From positions 1 through 37,311 of the forward strand of contig JAJEEV010000046.1 of assembly GCA_022820805.1 (NCBI GenBank): a DNA stretch of 37,311 bases, in the 5' to 3' direction. This document shows, one piece after another, positions 1 to 7,816 of this stretch; the first letter of the stretch is position 1; each line of letters begins with the position of its first letter. This stretch comes from Acidimicrobiia bacterium (GTDB taxonomy: Bacteria; Actinomycetota; Acidimicrobiia; Acidimicrobiales; Aldehydirespiratoraceae). The position numbers were made by a program, and so were the translations under genes. Under the pieces are notes generated by a model, which had not been told where the DNA came from, ran no database searches, and worked only from the letters and a program-made list of their open reading frames with translations.

Positions 1-138
1 ACAACCACCAGCGGCTGCACACCCATCTCGGCGACGTCCCGCCGACAGAGTTCGAGGCGGCCTACGCTGCCCGAAGACCCGACCAACAAACGGTTGGAAA
101 CCAATAAACCGACCCTCCAAGAAAGCCAGGGCGGTTCA
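1..138 (+). mobile_element. Right end of an IS3-family insertion sequence
   Basis: The transposase tail is followed by an imperfect right terminal repeat at about 111-138, ending in GGGCGGTTCA. Read on the other strand it starts TGAACCGCCC, the usual outer end of IS3-group elements. The left end is outside the window. No target-site duplication can be checked. From 139 to 278 I see no gene, only the stretch between the IS end and the broken nuclease gene. Confidence 0.75.
3..107 (+). CDS. IS3-family transposase, C-terminal end (runs off left edge)
   Basis: The reading frame is open from the left edge to a TAA stop at 105-107 and gives 34 residues. They begin NHQRLHTHLGDVPPTEFEAA, which is the usual C-terminal signature of the integrase-core (OrfB) transposase of IS3-family elements, where an RLH-x-x-LG-x-x-PP-x-EFE block follows the last catalytic Glu. 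The catalytic DDE residues lie outside the window, so activity cannot be judged. A typical IS3 right end follows directly. Identification rests on a short but very characteristic motif. Confidence 0.85.
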   Translation, partial: NHQRLHTHLGDVPPTEFEAAYAARRPDQQTVGNQ

Positions 139-278
139 CAATCGCCGGGCATGGCCGGTTACGTCTGGCGCTTCGGACGCGTTGAACGGCTGTCGTGCTG
201 CCTGTCACGTCGAGGCCCTCGCCATCGATTAGCGACGCCGGGGAGGTTCCGCGTCCCGCCGAGTGGTGAGGTCCTATG

Positions 279-539
279 TCAAGCCAGGGGCGGGATTGGT
301 GGGGTTGAGGTAGCTGGGAGGGTCCACCAGCGCCTGGACGGGTTCATCCTGCCCGTGAAGCTCTTGAGTTCGAAGATCACGAGGCCGTCATCTGTCGGCA
401 TCTGGACGTCACGGCCGCCGTCGCCCCCCGACCCGTCGATGCGCTGCGCTTCAGGATGGAGCCGGCTGATCAGCACAGACACCATGTCCTCATACGTCCC
501 GGGCTCGAGGTCCTCCCAACGGACTCGGTTCGGGGTCAT
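279..539 (-). CDS. Truncated Mrr-like (PD-(D/E)XK) nuclease
   Basis: The start ATG at 539 overlaps the stop of the upstream NTPase gene as ATGA, so the two are translationally coupled. About 70 residues look real: an N-terminal helix with YEDMVSVLISRL, then RIDGSGGDGGRDVQ and FELKSFTGRM. These match the core of Mrr-type restriction-endonuclease-like domains, with a glycine-rich GGDGGRD segment and a Glu-x-Lys (ELK) active-site strand. After MNPSRR the frame turns into an unconvincing WWTLPATSTPPIPPLA tail and stops. The protein is therefore only 86 residues and lacks the end of the fold. The break lies close to the IS3 end, so damage by transposition is likely. It is probably non-functional. 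Confidence 0.6.
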   Translation of the reverse strand: MTPNRVRWEDLEPGTYEDMVSVLISRLHPEAQRIDGSGGDGGRDVQMPTDDGLVIFELKSFTGRMNPSRRWWTLPATSTPPIPPLA

Positions 540-3500
540 TTCTCGGCTCCGCCCTTGCGGCTGGGCTTGGTGACGTCCATGACGGTGACCGTGATCTTGC
601 GGGCTTCTTCGGCGGTTAGCCGTTGCTCCAGGTGGTCCTGGAGCTCCTCGGGCGTGCTCGGACGCTTGCCGTAGGGGTGTCGGGTGGCCGGTTTGTCCGA
701 GTCTGCGAACCATAGGACCAGGTAGATGCCGTAGCCGTCAGTAGCTGGGTCGGTCGTGTACTGGGCCATGAGCTGGTCGTGCATTGCCTTCCAGAGATCG
801 GGGTGGGAGTCCTTCTTGATCTCGATCGGCACGTTGAACCCGAGACAGTTGGCGCGGATGTCGGATCTGGTGTCGGCGGCGTAGGAGCCTTCCCGCACAG
901 CGTCTACGTCATCGGGGAGGCGGCGCTGCAGGTTGGTCAGGAGAGCGTCTCGGCAGGAGTCCTCGTGCTTGGATCTGGTCAAGCGGCCGTGCCGGTCCTC
1001 GTTCCAGAACTGCCGCCAGAGGTCGCTGTTGCTGCCTCTCAGGTCTTCGCAGATGTCGGTGAGCCGGTCCTCCAGCAGCGCTGCTAGGTCGGCGGCGTTG
1101 GCGGGTGGTCCGTCGTTGAGCGTGTCTTGGACTTGCCCGATGCTGGGGTGGCTGTAGGAGGCGTCGCGGTGGATGATGCGCTGATCTTCCAGTGCCTGTG
1201 TGAGGTGCGGATGCCAACCGTCCAGTGCGGGGTCCTTGAGCAGGTCTGTCAGCGCTTGTTGGACTTCGTTACTGGGTTGTGAGCCGAGTTGACCGATGAG
1301 CCTGGCAATCAGGTCTGACATTTCCATCTCGAGGGTGACGAAGCCGCTGCCGTATTGGGGTGCCGGGTACCAGCGTCCCAGGATCTCGATCAGTTCCCTC
1401 AGCGCTGCCGGGTCTTCGATGTCGGCGAGGATCGAGCTGCGGCGGTCGTGCCGATCCCAGACCGACCTGAGGAAGGTCGCCAGGTGCCGGACTCGGACCT
1501 CGCTGTCGGCCACATCGGTCTTCAGCTGCTGCAGTCGGGGGCCTTGAACGATGAGAGCGCAGGTCGCCCACCATCGGACCCGCTGGCCGATGGGCATGCT
1601 CGTTGATGCTTGCTTCCGCTCGGCCAGCGCCAGCAGTGGCGTGTGGTCCGGATGGTCGAGCGCTTTGGTCAGGAGGCGGTCCAGCAGGGGCAGTTGTTCG
1701 TTGGAGCTTCGGGTCGGGAACGCTTCGAGCAGCCTCAGTCGCACATCGTGCACCTGGCCGTCATGTCCGTCTGCGCCGTCCAGTTCGTTGAGGCCGGAAG
1801 GGGTGTCCTTGCCGGCGCGTACGTCCGCCACGGCGCACTGGTACAGGACGCCGAGGACCAGGTCGGGATCGTCGCGGAGCCAGCGGTCGTGCCAGCGCGG
1901 GGTGCTGGTGCCGTGCGGGACGCAGTAGTGGATCGCCAGCGCCTTGCGCTTCTGCGCTTGTGGGAGCGCGTCGAGGCGATCCGGGGCGTCGCGGTCGAGC
2001 AGGTCCAGGCTGACGAGTACCGGGCGGGCGAGCCACGAGTGCCTCGACTCGAGTGACCATGAGACTGTCTGATTGACCTCGGGCAGGTCGTCTCGCAGAA
2101 CGGCGTCGCGCAGAGCGGCCATCACCGCGTCCACCAGACACGGGTCGCCACCAATGAAGTCACTGATGCGGTCCCGAGGCGGTCTGTGCCGGTCGACGCC
2201 GGCGAGCAGGCCGAAGTGAACATTGGCCAGCGTGGCCAGATTCTGAGGCGAGAACCGGTTGTCCAGCAACGCGTCCTGGTGTTCGCATAGGTGGGTCGCC
2301 CAGTCCTCGCTGCGTTGCCTTTGCTCCTCTTCCCACTTCTTCTGGCGTTCCCGCCTCTCTCGCTGGTACTTGTCGTCGATCGAGGCCGCATGCGAGTGGC
2401 CCTCACGGAAGCTCTCGAGATGCGCAGCCAAGGTCGGTGTGCCCCGTAGTCGCTCGCGCATGGATTCCAGCGTCAGGTCAGCGCTCGGCGATGGGCCATA
2501 CAGCGACCGGTACGCCTCTAATAGCAGTCCCTCAGACACCTGCGGCTCCGTGTCCCCGATCTCGATCGTCTGGTCGAGGCACCAAGGCCCGAAGTCCGGT
2601 GGGAGCTTTGAGCCGTGCAGAGCCTCACAGAACAAGTCGTCAGGGTCGCGCTGTCGGAGCCAGGTGAGAACGATCTCTTTCTGGATGTGGGGTCGGGCCT
2701 CCAGCCAGGCCCGGACGCGGTGTGTGGGTTCCTCGCGGATGGGAGAATGATCGAGAAGTCCGCCCGCCGCGGCGAGCCAGCGGTAGAGGCGTGCAGGCTC
2801 CGCGTTGTCGCCGTTGGCCTCCAGGCAGCGTGCCAGGAGTTCAGTTGGGAGGTCCGCCAGGTCGGACTGTTCCAGGGCTGGGAGAATGCGGGACGCCTGC
2901 GGATGCAGCGAGTCCAGCAGCTCCGCGAGGTGCTGGTTAGAGGACTCCTTCAGCAGGGTCCGACGCCAGAACACCAAGAAGTGGCCAATCAGGCCGATTT
3001 CGTCGGGGCGCCTTCGAGTAGGCGCGTAGAGCCACACCTCTGAGGGAGTGACCGCTTCGGGGTAGAGGGTCTTCAGCAGGCTGCCGCGGACCTCGTCGTT
3101 CGGGTCGGGAACCGAGCCATCCTGAACCGCTTCCAGCAGTCGCCGGAGAGAGCGTGTGCGGTCATCACTGGCAGGCACGATGTGCAGGTAGGCGTCCAGG
3201 GCCACCCACTTGATTGGCGTTGCGTGGGTGTCGCTCCAGAGGATGGCCTCCAGGTCTTCCTCCAGATCGGCAACGGACTGGGGATCTTCTGCGTGCGATA
3301 ACGCTTCAAGAATCAGAACCGCGAGCCGGTTACTTGGGGCAGTCATGCTTGATTCGTTGAGCAGTTCCCTCATTGCGGGAACCATGTCAGCTGTTGCGAG
3401 GCACCGGAATGCCCAGGCCGTGTCGTCGCGGTAGCCGTAGCTACGGCCGTCCTGGCGCTGGTGGCCGAGCACAGGCGCCTCCCGGGCGAACGTCGACAGG

Positions 3501-4702
3501 GACTCCAGCAACTGCTCCTTCTCGTGCGGGTTCAGGTGGGCGATGTCGCCGTAGAGGCCCACACCCACCGGGTCGGCGTCGATCAGCCGAGGCCGCGCCT
3601 CGCGGCTATGTGCGGCCAGCCAGGCTGACAGACCTCGCAGCGAGGTGACCACGCGGTCGTCGGTCTTGCCAGTCATGAGGGAGACCGCTCTGCGAGCTGG
3701 CAGGCCACCAGAGATGAGCCTGGCGAGATACCGTCCAGCGAGGAACTCGGCGACGTGGCGGTGCAAGGGAACGAACCCCTCACCGGTTGCCCGGAACAGC
3801 TTCGTGGTCAGCGCGTGGCCAAGGTCGTCGCGGGTTAGATGAGCCGGAGGCTTCCTCAGTTCGGTGAGAGAAACGAATGAAGGCGTCGTCACCCCGGAAG
3901 GCGGCGTGTACCCCTCAATGCCAGAGAGAAGCTGCAGAGCGCACAACCAGCTGGCGGCGTCGACGAGTGTCTCCAGTGGTGGAGGGCGGGTCGCTACTCG
4001 GTGTTCCTGGTTGTGTTCGGTCGCGATCTGCCGGCAGGCCATCTCTAGGGTCTTGCGGCGGTTGTCGGGCCAGTCTCCCCCGCACTTGACCGCATCGACG
4101 AGCAGGCGCAGCGTCAGAGGATTGACCAGAAGGCCGCCGACGCCGTGCTGGAGGGCCTTGTCTATGAACTCTTGCGGGTCGGTCCGTTTGTGCTGGTGCA
4201 GCAGAAGCGCGGTGACTTGTGGGTCATCGAGCTCGTCGAGTCGCAGCACGGTGATCCGCGAACCCGGCGACACGGCCTCGAGACTCCGGCGGTCGCTGTG
4301 GCCGAGCCAGTCCGCCTCGCGGCACGAGATGCGGAAGCCGGGAGGCTTGAGACGATCGAGCCGGTTGCGGATCTCGCCCAGGGGGACTCTCGTGTCGTCT
4401 TTGCCTGCTCGCATCTCGTCGAGGCCGTCGATGAACAGGATTCGGTCGCGCCACTCCCGATGCGAGTCGAGGTCCAGCTCGATGAAGTCCTTGGCGCTGA
4501 GCATCAGCGCGGCATCACCGAGTTCTGTGCTCTCGCGGTCGAACTCGGTCGTCTTGCCGGCCCCGGGATCGCCGAGCAGGACATAGGCGGGCGTCGAGCG
4601 GAACTCGTCCAGCGGCCTGCCGTCGGCACCGAGCAGGCCGAGGGCGCCGCCGGAGGCGTCGTCACCCAGTTCGGTGCAGGTCCGACGCACCAGTGTGCTC
4701 AT
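536..4702 (-). CDS. NACHT/STAND-type NTPase with C-terminal nuclease-like domain (candidate anti-phage protein)
   Basis: This is a protein of about 1,388 residues. The Walker A motif GDPGAGKT is at residues 44-51 and the Walker B motif ILFIDGLDE at 88-96; the hhhhDGLDE form is typical of NACHT/STAND NTPases. A long helical middle, probably HEAT/TPR-like sensor repeats, follows. Near the C-terminus, a DIRAN segment then NVPIEIKKD resembles the Asp and Glu-x-Lys residues of a PD-(D/E)XK nuclease. I chose the ATG at 4702 rather than the one at 4717 because it overlaps the upstream stop as ATGA. The same coupling links it to the Mrr-like gene downstream. Bacterial STAND proteins with effector domains commonly act in phage defence; that role is inferred here from architecture and from the integrase nearby. 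The nuclease assignment is less certain than the NTPase. Confidence 0.8.
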   Translation of the reverse strand: MSTLVRRTCTELGDDASGGALGLLGADGRPLDEFRSTPAYVLLGDPGAGKTTEFDRESTELGDAALMLSAKDFIELDLDSHREWRDRILFIDGLDEMRAGKDDTRVPLGEIRNRLDRLKPPGFRISCREADWLGHSDRRSLEAVSPGSRITVLRLDELDDPQVTALLLHQHKRTDPQEFIDKALQHGVGGLLVNPLTLRLLVDAVKCGGDWPDNRRKTLEMACRQIATEHNQEHRVATRPPPLETLVDAASWLCALQLLSGIEGYTPPSGVTTPSFVSLTELRKPPAHLTRDDLGHALTTKLFRATGEGFVPLHRHVAEFLAGRYLARLISGGLPARRAVSLMTGKTDDRVVTSLRGLSAWLAAHSREARPRLIDADPVGVGLYGDIAHLNPHEKEQLLESLSTFAREAPVLGHQRQDGRSYGYRDDTAWAFRCLATADMVPAMRELLNESSMTAPSNRLAVLILEALSHAEDPQSVADLEEDLEAILWSDTHATPIKWVALDAYLHIVPASDDRTRSLRRLLEAVQDGSVPDPNDEVRGSLLKTLYPEAVTPSEVWLYAPTRRRPDEIGLIGHFLVFWRRTLLKESSNQHLAELLDSLHPQASRILPALEQSDLADLPTELLARCLEANGDNAEPARLYRWLAAAGGLLDHSPIREEPTHRVRAWLEARPHIQKEIVLTWLRQRDPDDLFCEALHGSKLPPDFGPWCLDQTIEIGDTEPQVSEGLLLEAYRSLYGPSPSADLTLESMRERLRGTPTLAAHLESFREGHSHAASIDDKYQRERRERQKKWEEEQRQRSEDWATHLCEHQDALLDNRFSPQNLATLANVHFGLLAGVDRHRPPRDRISDFIGGDPCLVDAVMAALRDAVLRDDLPEVNQTVSWSLESRHSWLARPVLVSLDLLDRDAPDRLDALPQAQKRKALAIHYCVPHGTSTPRWHDRWLRDDPDLVLGVLYQCAVADVRAGKDTPSGLNELDGADGHDGQVHDVRLRLLEAFPTRSSNEQLPLLDRLLTKALDHPDHTPLLALAERKQASTSMPIGQRVRWWATCALIVQGPRLQQLKTDVADSEVRVRHLATFLRSVWDRHDRRSSILADIEDPAALRELIEILGRWYPAPQYGSGFVTLEMEMSDLIARLIGQLGSQPSNEVQQALTDLLKDPALDGWHPHLTQALEDQRIIHRDASYSHPSIGQVQDTLNDGPPANAADLAALLEDRLTDICEDLRGSNSDLWRQFWNEDRHGRLTRSKHEDSCRDALLTNLQRRLPDDVDAVREGSYAADTRSDIRANCLGFNVPIEIKKDSHPDLWKAMHDQLMAQYTTDPATDGYGIYLVLWFADSDKPATRHPYGKRPSTPEELQDHLEQRLTAEEARKITVTVMDVTKPSRKGGAEK

Positions 4703-5961
4703 GACGCGTCGATCCAATGGTCGGCCGGCTGCGACAGGAACTCACCCAGCGCTACGTCCTCTCCGACGACGAACGCGGATTGCGGTTTGAAGCTCTTCTC
4801 GAACCTGGCCAGGCCCGAGCGCCGCTCCGGTTTCCTGCCGCTCTTCACCTCGACCGCGACCGTTCGGGGCCCCCTGTGGAGAACGAAGTCCACTTCGTAG
4901 TTGCCGTCCCGCCAGTAGCGGACATCGGTCCGGGGTGATGCTGTGTTGATGAGGTGGGCTCCTACCGCGCTCTCGACCATGCGACCCCAATGTGAGCGGT
5001 CCGCTCGGGCCTCCTCGAACGTGTACCCGGAGACGACCGCCATCAGCGCCGTGTTGAGCACGTTCAGCTTCGGAGACGAACCCCTAGTCACCACGGGCCG
5101 CTGGGCGTGCTTGGACAGCCCGGTCAGCAGGCCCGCGTTGCCCAGCAGCGTGAGGTATCGGCTCAGCGTGACCGTGTTGCCGGCGTCCTGAAGCTGACCG
5201 AGCATCTTGTTGTACGAGAACTCCTGGCCCGAGTAGAGCGCTCCGAACTCCAGCAGGCGCTTGAGCAGCGCCGGTTTGTCGACTCGGGTCATTGCGAGCA
5301 CGTCGCGCTCGATGTTGGGCTCGATGAGGGCCTCGCGGACATAGGCGCGCCAGCGCTCGAAGTCGTGGATCAGCGGAGCGGTCCCGGGGTATCCCCCGAA
5401 GAACACGTACTGCTCCAGATCGAGTCCAAACGCGTCGGACATCTCTGGGAAGGTCCAGTGGTTGACCTGCACCGGCTCGAACCGCCCGGCGAGACTCTCA
5501 CTCAGCCCGGCCTGCATCAACAGCGGCGCCGAGCCGAGAATCACGACGTGCAGCGGGCAGTCGCGGTCCGGATCGGCGTCCCAGAGACCCTTGACGGCTT
5601 CGGACCAGCCGCGGATCTTCTGGATCTCATCGAGGACGAGGACGAAACCTCCCTTGGAGCTCCACGCCCGTCGCTCGCTGGCCTGCCAGGCCTCCACCAA
5701 CCATTGCCGATCGCGCACCGCGCCCGGGAGCATCGCCAAGCCGTCGTCCCCAGCCAGCGGCCCGGTCCCCAGCCCAGGTCCGCTCTCGCCGGGCATGTCC
5801 ACGGTCTCCAGCCGGTAGGACAGTCCGGAGGACGTAAGCGCTTGGCGGACCGCGGTCGTCTTGCCCGTCTGCCGCGGACCAAACACAGCAATGAGCCGCT
5901 GCGGCCGTTCCGTCAACCGCTCGACGAGGGTGTCCACTTGGTCGCGCTGGTATTCAGCCAT
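4699..5961 (-). CDS. AAA ATPase with DUF4143 domain
   Basis: This 420-residue protein has Walker A GPRQTGKT at residues 28-35, a Walker B strand FVLVLDEIQK near 110, and the sensor-like ILGSAPLL segment, all typical of AAA_14 ATPases. The C-terminal third is a DUF4143 domain ending in VDFVLHRG and VAVEVKSG. That Asp / Glu-x-Lys pattern is the restriction-endonuclease-like signature often noted in this family. It is the first gene of the operon and its stop overlaps the NTPase start. A TACAGT box lies exactly six bases before its ATG (5968-5973), suggesting a leaderless mRNA. Members of the family are common in mobile and variable regions and their biochemical role is poorly defined. Confidence 0.88.
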   Translation of the reverse strand: MAEYQRDQVDTLVERLTERPQRLIAVFGPRQTGKTTAVRQALTSSGLSYRLETVDMPGESGPGLGTGPLAGDDGLAMLPGAVRDRQWLVEAWQASERRAWSSKGGFVLVLDEIQKIRGWSEAVKGLWDADPDRDCPLHVVILGSAPLLMQAGLSESLAGRFEPVQVNHWTFPEMSDAFGLDLEQYVFFGGYPGTAPLIHDFERWRAYVREALIEPNIERDVLAMTRVDKPALLKRLLEFGALYSGQEFSYNKMLGQLQDAGNTVTLSRYLTLLGNAGLLTGLSKHAQRPVVTRGSSPKLNVLNTALMAVVSGYTFEEARADRSHWGRMVESAVGAHLINTASPRTDVRYWRDGNYEVDFVLHRGPRTVAVEVKSGRKPERRSGLARFEKSFKPQSAFVVGEDVALGEFLSQPADHWIDAS

Positions 5962-5967
5962 ACCCCC

Positions 5968-5973
5968 ACTGTA
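5968..5973 (-). promoter_or_regulatory. -10 box for a leaderless start of the DUF4143-NTPase-nuclease operon
   Basis: On the minus strand TACAGT is followed by six bases and then the ATG at 5961. This is the TANNNT-N6-ATG layout of actinobacterial leaderless genes. No clear -35 is seen. An alternative promoter further upstream is listed separately. Confidence 0.4.
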
Positions 5974-6027
5974 GCGGCTCGTGTGGCGGCTTGACTCCTA
6001 ATCTAGAAGAAAATACTCAGAATAGTA

Positions 6028-6057
6028 GTTATACCGGGGGTTGGGGGCGGCTGTCCA
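6028..6057 (-). promoter_or_regulatory. Possible sigma70-type promoter upstream of the DUF4143 operon
   Basis: Minus-strand TGGACA (6057-6052), an 18-base spacer and TATAAC (6033-6028) lie in the 109-bp gap between the integrase stop and the DUF4143 gene. The DNA just downstream is unusually AT-rich for this window. This would leave a leader of about 60 bases. It competes with the leaderless model. Confidence 0.35.
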
Positions 6058-6070
6058 CGTTCGGTTGACC

Positions 6071-7228
6071 TCAGGCCGGGAGATCCTCACCGTAGAGGTA
6101 CTGGCCCCATTGCTCCATCACGTCGCGTCGCTGTTCGAGGAGGTCGGAACGTTGGTAGGCGCCTTCGACGCCCCGGACCGCATGGCCGAGGCTCATCTCG
6201 GCTACCTCGCGGGGGATGCTCTGCTCGGCGCACCAGCTGCGGAACGAGGACCGCAGGCCGTGCGGTGTCATCGCCAGGCCACGGTCGCGGCACAGCTTCG
6301 ACAGTGCCTCGACGGTGGTCTGGCTGCCGCGCCGGTTCGGAAACACGTACTCGCTGTCGTCGCCGAGGGTGCGGGCTTGCTCCAACACCGCCAGCGCCGC
6401 GGATGACAGCGGCACCCGCTGGGGCTTGGCGGTCTTGGTTCTGTCTGCGGGGATGGTCCACACGTCGTCTTGGATCTCGTCCCAGCGCATGCCGCGTACT
6501 TCGCTGGAGCGGGTCGCGGTCAGAGCCAGCATCCAGATGGCGGCTTTGGTTGACCAAAACGCGCCGCTGGCGTCGATGGTGGCCAGAGCTGCCGGGACGT
6601 CGCTCGCGGGCAGCGAGTCGAAGTGGCCGCCGTTGCTGGCGTGGCGGGGTAGCACGCCCGACAGGGCGTCGCCTGCGGGGTTGGTGGCGATGTGGTTCGC
6701 GGCGACCGCCCACTTGAACGCCATCGACAGCCGCTGGCGCAGTTTGCGGCCCAGCTCGGGCTTCGTGGTCCACACCGGGTTGAGCACGGCCACGACATCC
6801 GCGGTGCTCACCTGGTCAACGCGGCGGTCAACTATGGATGCTGCATGGTTGTGCACCGAGGACCGCCAGGCCTTGGCGGTGCGAGGGTTGCGCCAGTGCT
6901 GCTCGCGGGTCTCGATCGCCTTGTCCAGCGCCTCGGCGACGGTCGGCATCTTGGGCGACCGCAGGTCGCGACCCTGCTCGAAGGCACGGCGGTTCTCCAC
7001 GCACTTGGCCCGTGCCTCCGCGAGGGTGACGATCGGATAGTTGCCCAAGCCGATCATGGCGGGCTTGCCGTTGATGTACAGGCGTTGGCTCCAGGTCTTG
7101 GACAGCCGGCCGTTTCGGGTGGCTCGCACCAACAGACTGAGCCCGTAGCCGCCACGCCCGTCGCCGTACCTCCCGGGCTGGTTGACAGTGCGTACGAAAA
7201 CGGCGGTGAGCGTTCTCGGCCGACCCAT
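6071..7228 (-). CDS. P4-type tyrosine integrase (DUF4102 N-terminus)
   Basis: This 385-residue tyrosine recombinase begins with the DUF4102-like arm-binding domain (YGLSLLVRATRNG, then KTWSQRLYINGK and the GNYPIVTLAEARAK repeat-binding segment). A core-binding domain follows, then the catalytic domain. The catalytic residues are visible: Arg in TATRSSEVRGMRW (about 241), HGLRSSFR (H-x-x-R, about 319), a His in LGHAVRG, and the nucleophile Tyr in GAYQRSD (about 358). It therefore appears intact. The AAGGA Shine-Dalgarno sits 6-7 bases before the ATG. Such integrases insert genomic islands, often at tRNA genes, but no tRNA is visible here. It points to mobility of the neighbouring defence-type operon. 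A fragment of a close relative lies at 20502-20625. Confidence 0.93.
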   Translation of the reverse strand: MGRPRTLTAVFVRTVNQPGRYGDGRGGYGLSLLVRATRNGRLSKTWSQRLYINGKPAMIGLGNYPIVTLAEARAKCVENRRAFEQGRDLRSPKMPTVAEALDKAIETREQHWRNPRTAKAWRSSVHNHAASIVDRRVDQVSTADVVAVLNPVWTTKPELGRKLRQRLSMAFKWAVAANHIATNPAGDALSGVLPRHASNGGHFDSLPASDVPAALATIDASGAFWSTKAAIWMLALTATRSSEVRGMRWDEIQDDVWTIPADRTKTAKPQRVPLSSAALAVLEQARTLGDDSEYVFPNRRGSQTTVEALSKLCRDRGLAMTPHGLRSSFRSWCAEQSIPREVAEMSLGHAVRGVEGAYQRSDLLEQRRDVMEQWGQYLYGEDLPA

Positions 7229-7269
7229 CAGGTATCCTTTCCATTATTACTTTTTTGGGTGGTCCCTGA

Positions 7270-7423
7270 GGGTATTGAACGATCCTCAACGGCACAACCC
7301 TTCGATCAGTCTACCGCCAAATGTAGCCTTTGACCTGCTATTTTTAGGGTCAATACGGTACCGAGTGGCACGTCACGGTACAAGCAGATACAAGCGAGTT
7401 CAATACCCGTACGGGGTGCCACT
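7270..7423. repeat. Nested inverted repeats upstream of the integrase (possible attachment or control region)
   Basis: The gap between the integrase and the dehydratase remnant holds three nested inverted repeats. A perfect 10-bp pair is GGGTATTGAA (7270-7279) with TTCAATACCC (7399-7408). A perfect 8-bp pair is AGTGGCAC (7365-7372) with GTGCCACT (7416-7423). A short GTACCG/CGGTAC pair is near 7359-7382. Integrase genes often lie next to their att site and arm-binding sites, so these could be integrase-binding sequences. That role is inference. Confidence 0.4.
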
Positions 7424-7812
7424 GCCAGCCCCAAGAAGCAGCTCTGGCGTCAGTTCTCGGAGATGGTTCTGCCGTTGGCCGGTCGCATACATTCCACGGG
7501 CCTGCCAGACGATGGTTCCCGAGCCGGTGCGGCGGGCCTTGTGCCAGCCGTTCAGCATTGGGCCCACCGACAGTGCGATCGCTGGAAGGTTGACAGTGGC
7601 CGCAGCCATCAGACACGCAGGGGTGGTCTTGTCGCAGCCGATGGTGAGCACCACCCCGTCGAGGGGATAGCCCTGATGTAGCGCTCCAGATACAGCGCGG
7701 TGAAGTGCGGGTCGCCCTCAATGTCGAACGAAGCCGCCGACCGCAACCCGCCCTGGTGTTCGCCCGAGTCGGGACCGTCGACAGGTCTTGGAGACTGGAC
7801 GGCATGCATCGC
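7415..7812 (-). pseudogene. IlvD/Edd-family dehydratase remnant, frameshifted
   Basis: Minus-strand translation of about 7440-7655 gives [18 protein letters not shown], then [16 protein letters not shown] and RTGSGTIVW. This is the Fe-S-binding core (GCDKT-x-PA) of dihydroxy-acid / sugar-acid dehydratases of the IlvD/Edd family. The preceding residues ([15 protein letters not shown]) lie in another frame, so a one-base shift near 7650-7660 breaks the gene. Only about 110-130 residues of a protein of roughly 570-600 remain, and both ends are missing. The segment lies between the integrase region and the alpha-glucosidase stop at 7817. It is likely debris of an older catabolic gene cut by insertion. 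Confidence 0.75.
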
Positions 7813-7816
7813 CCGA

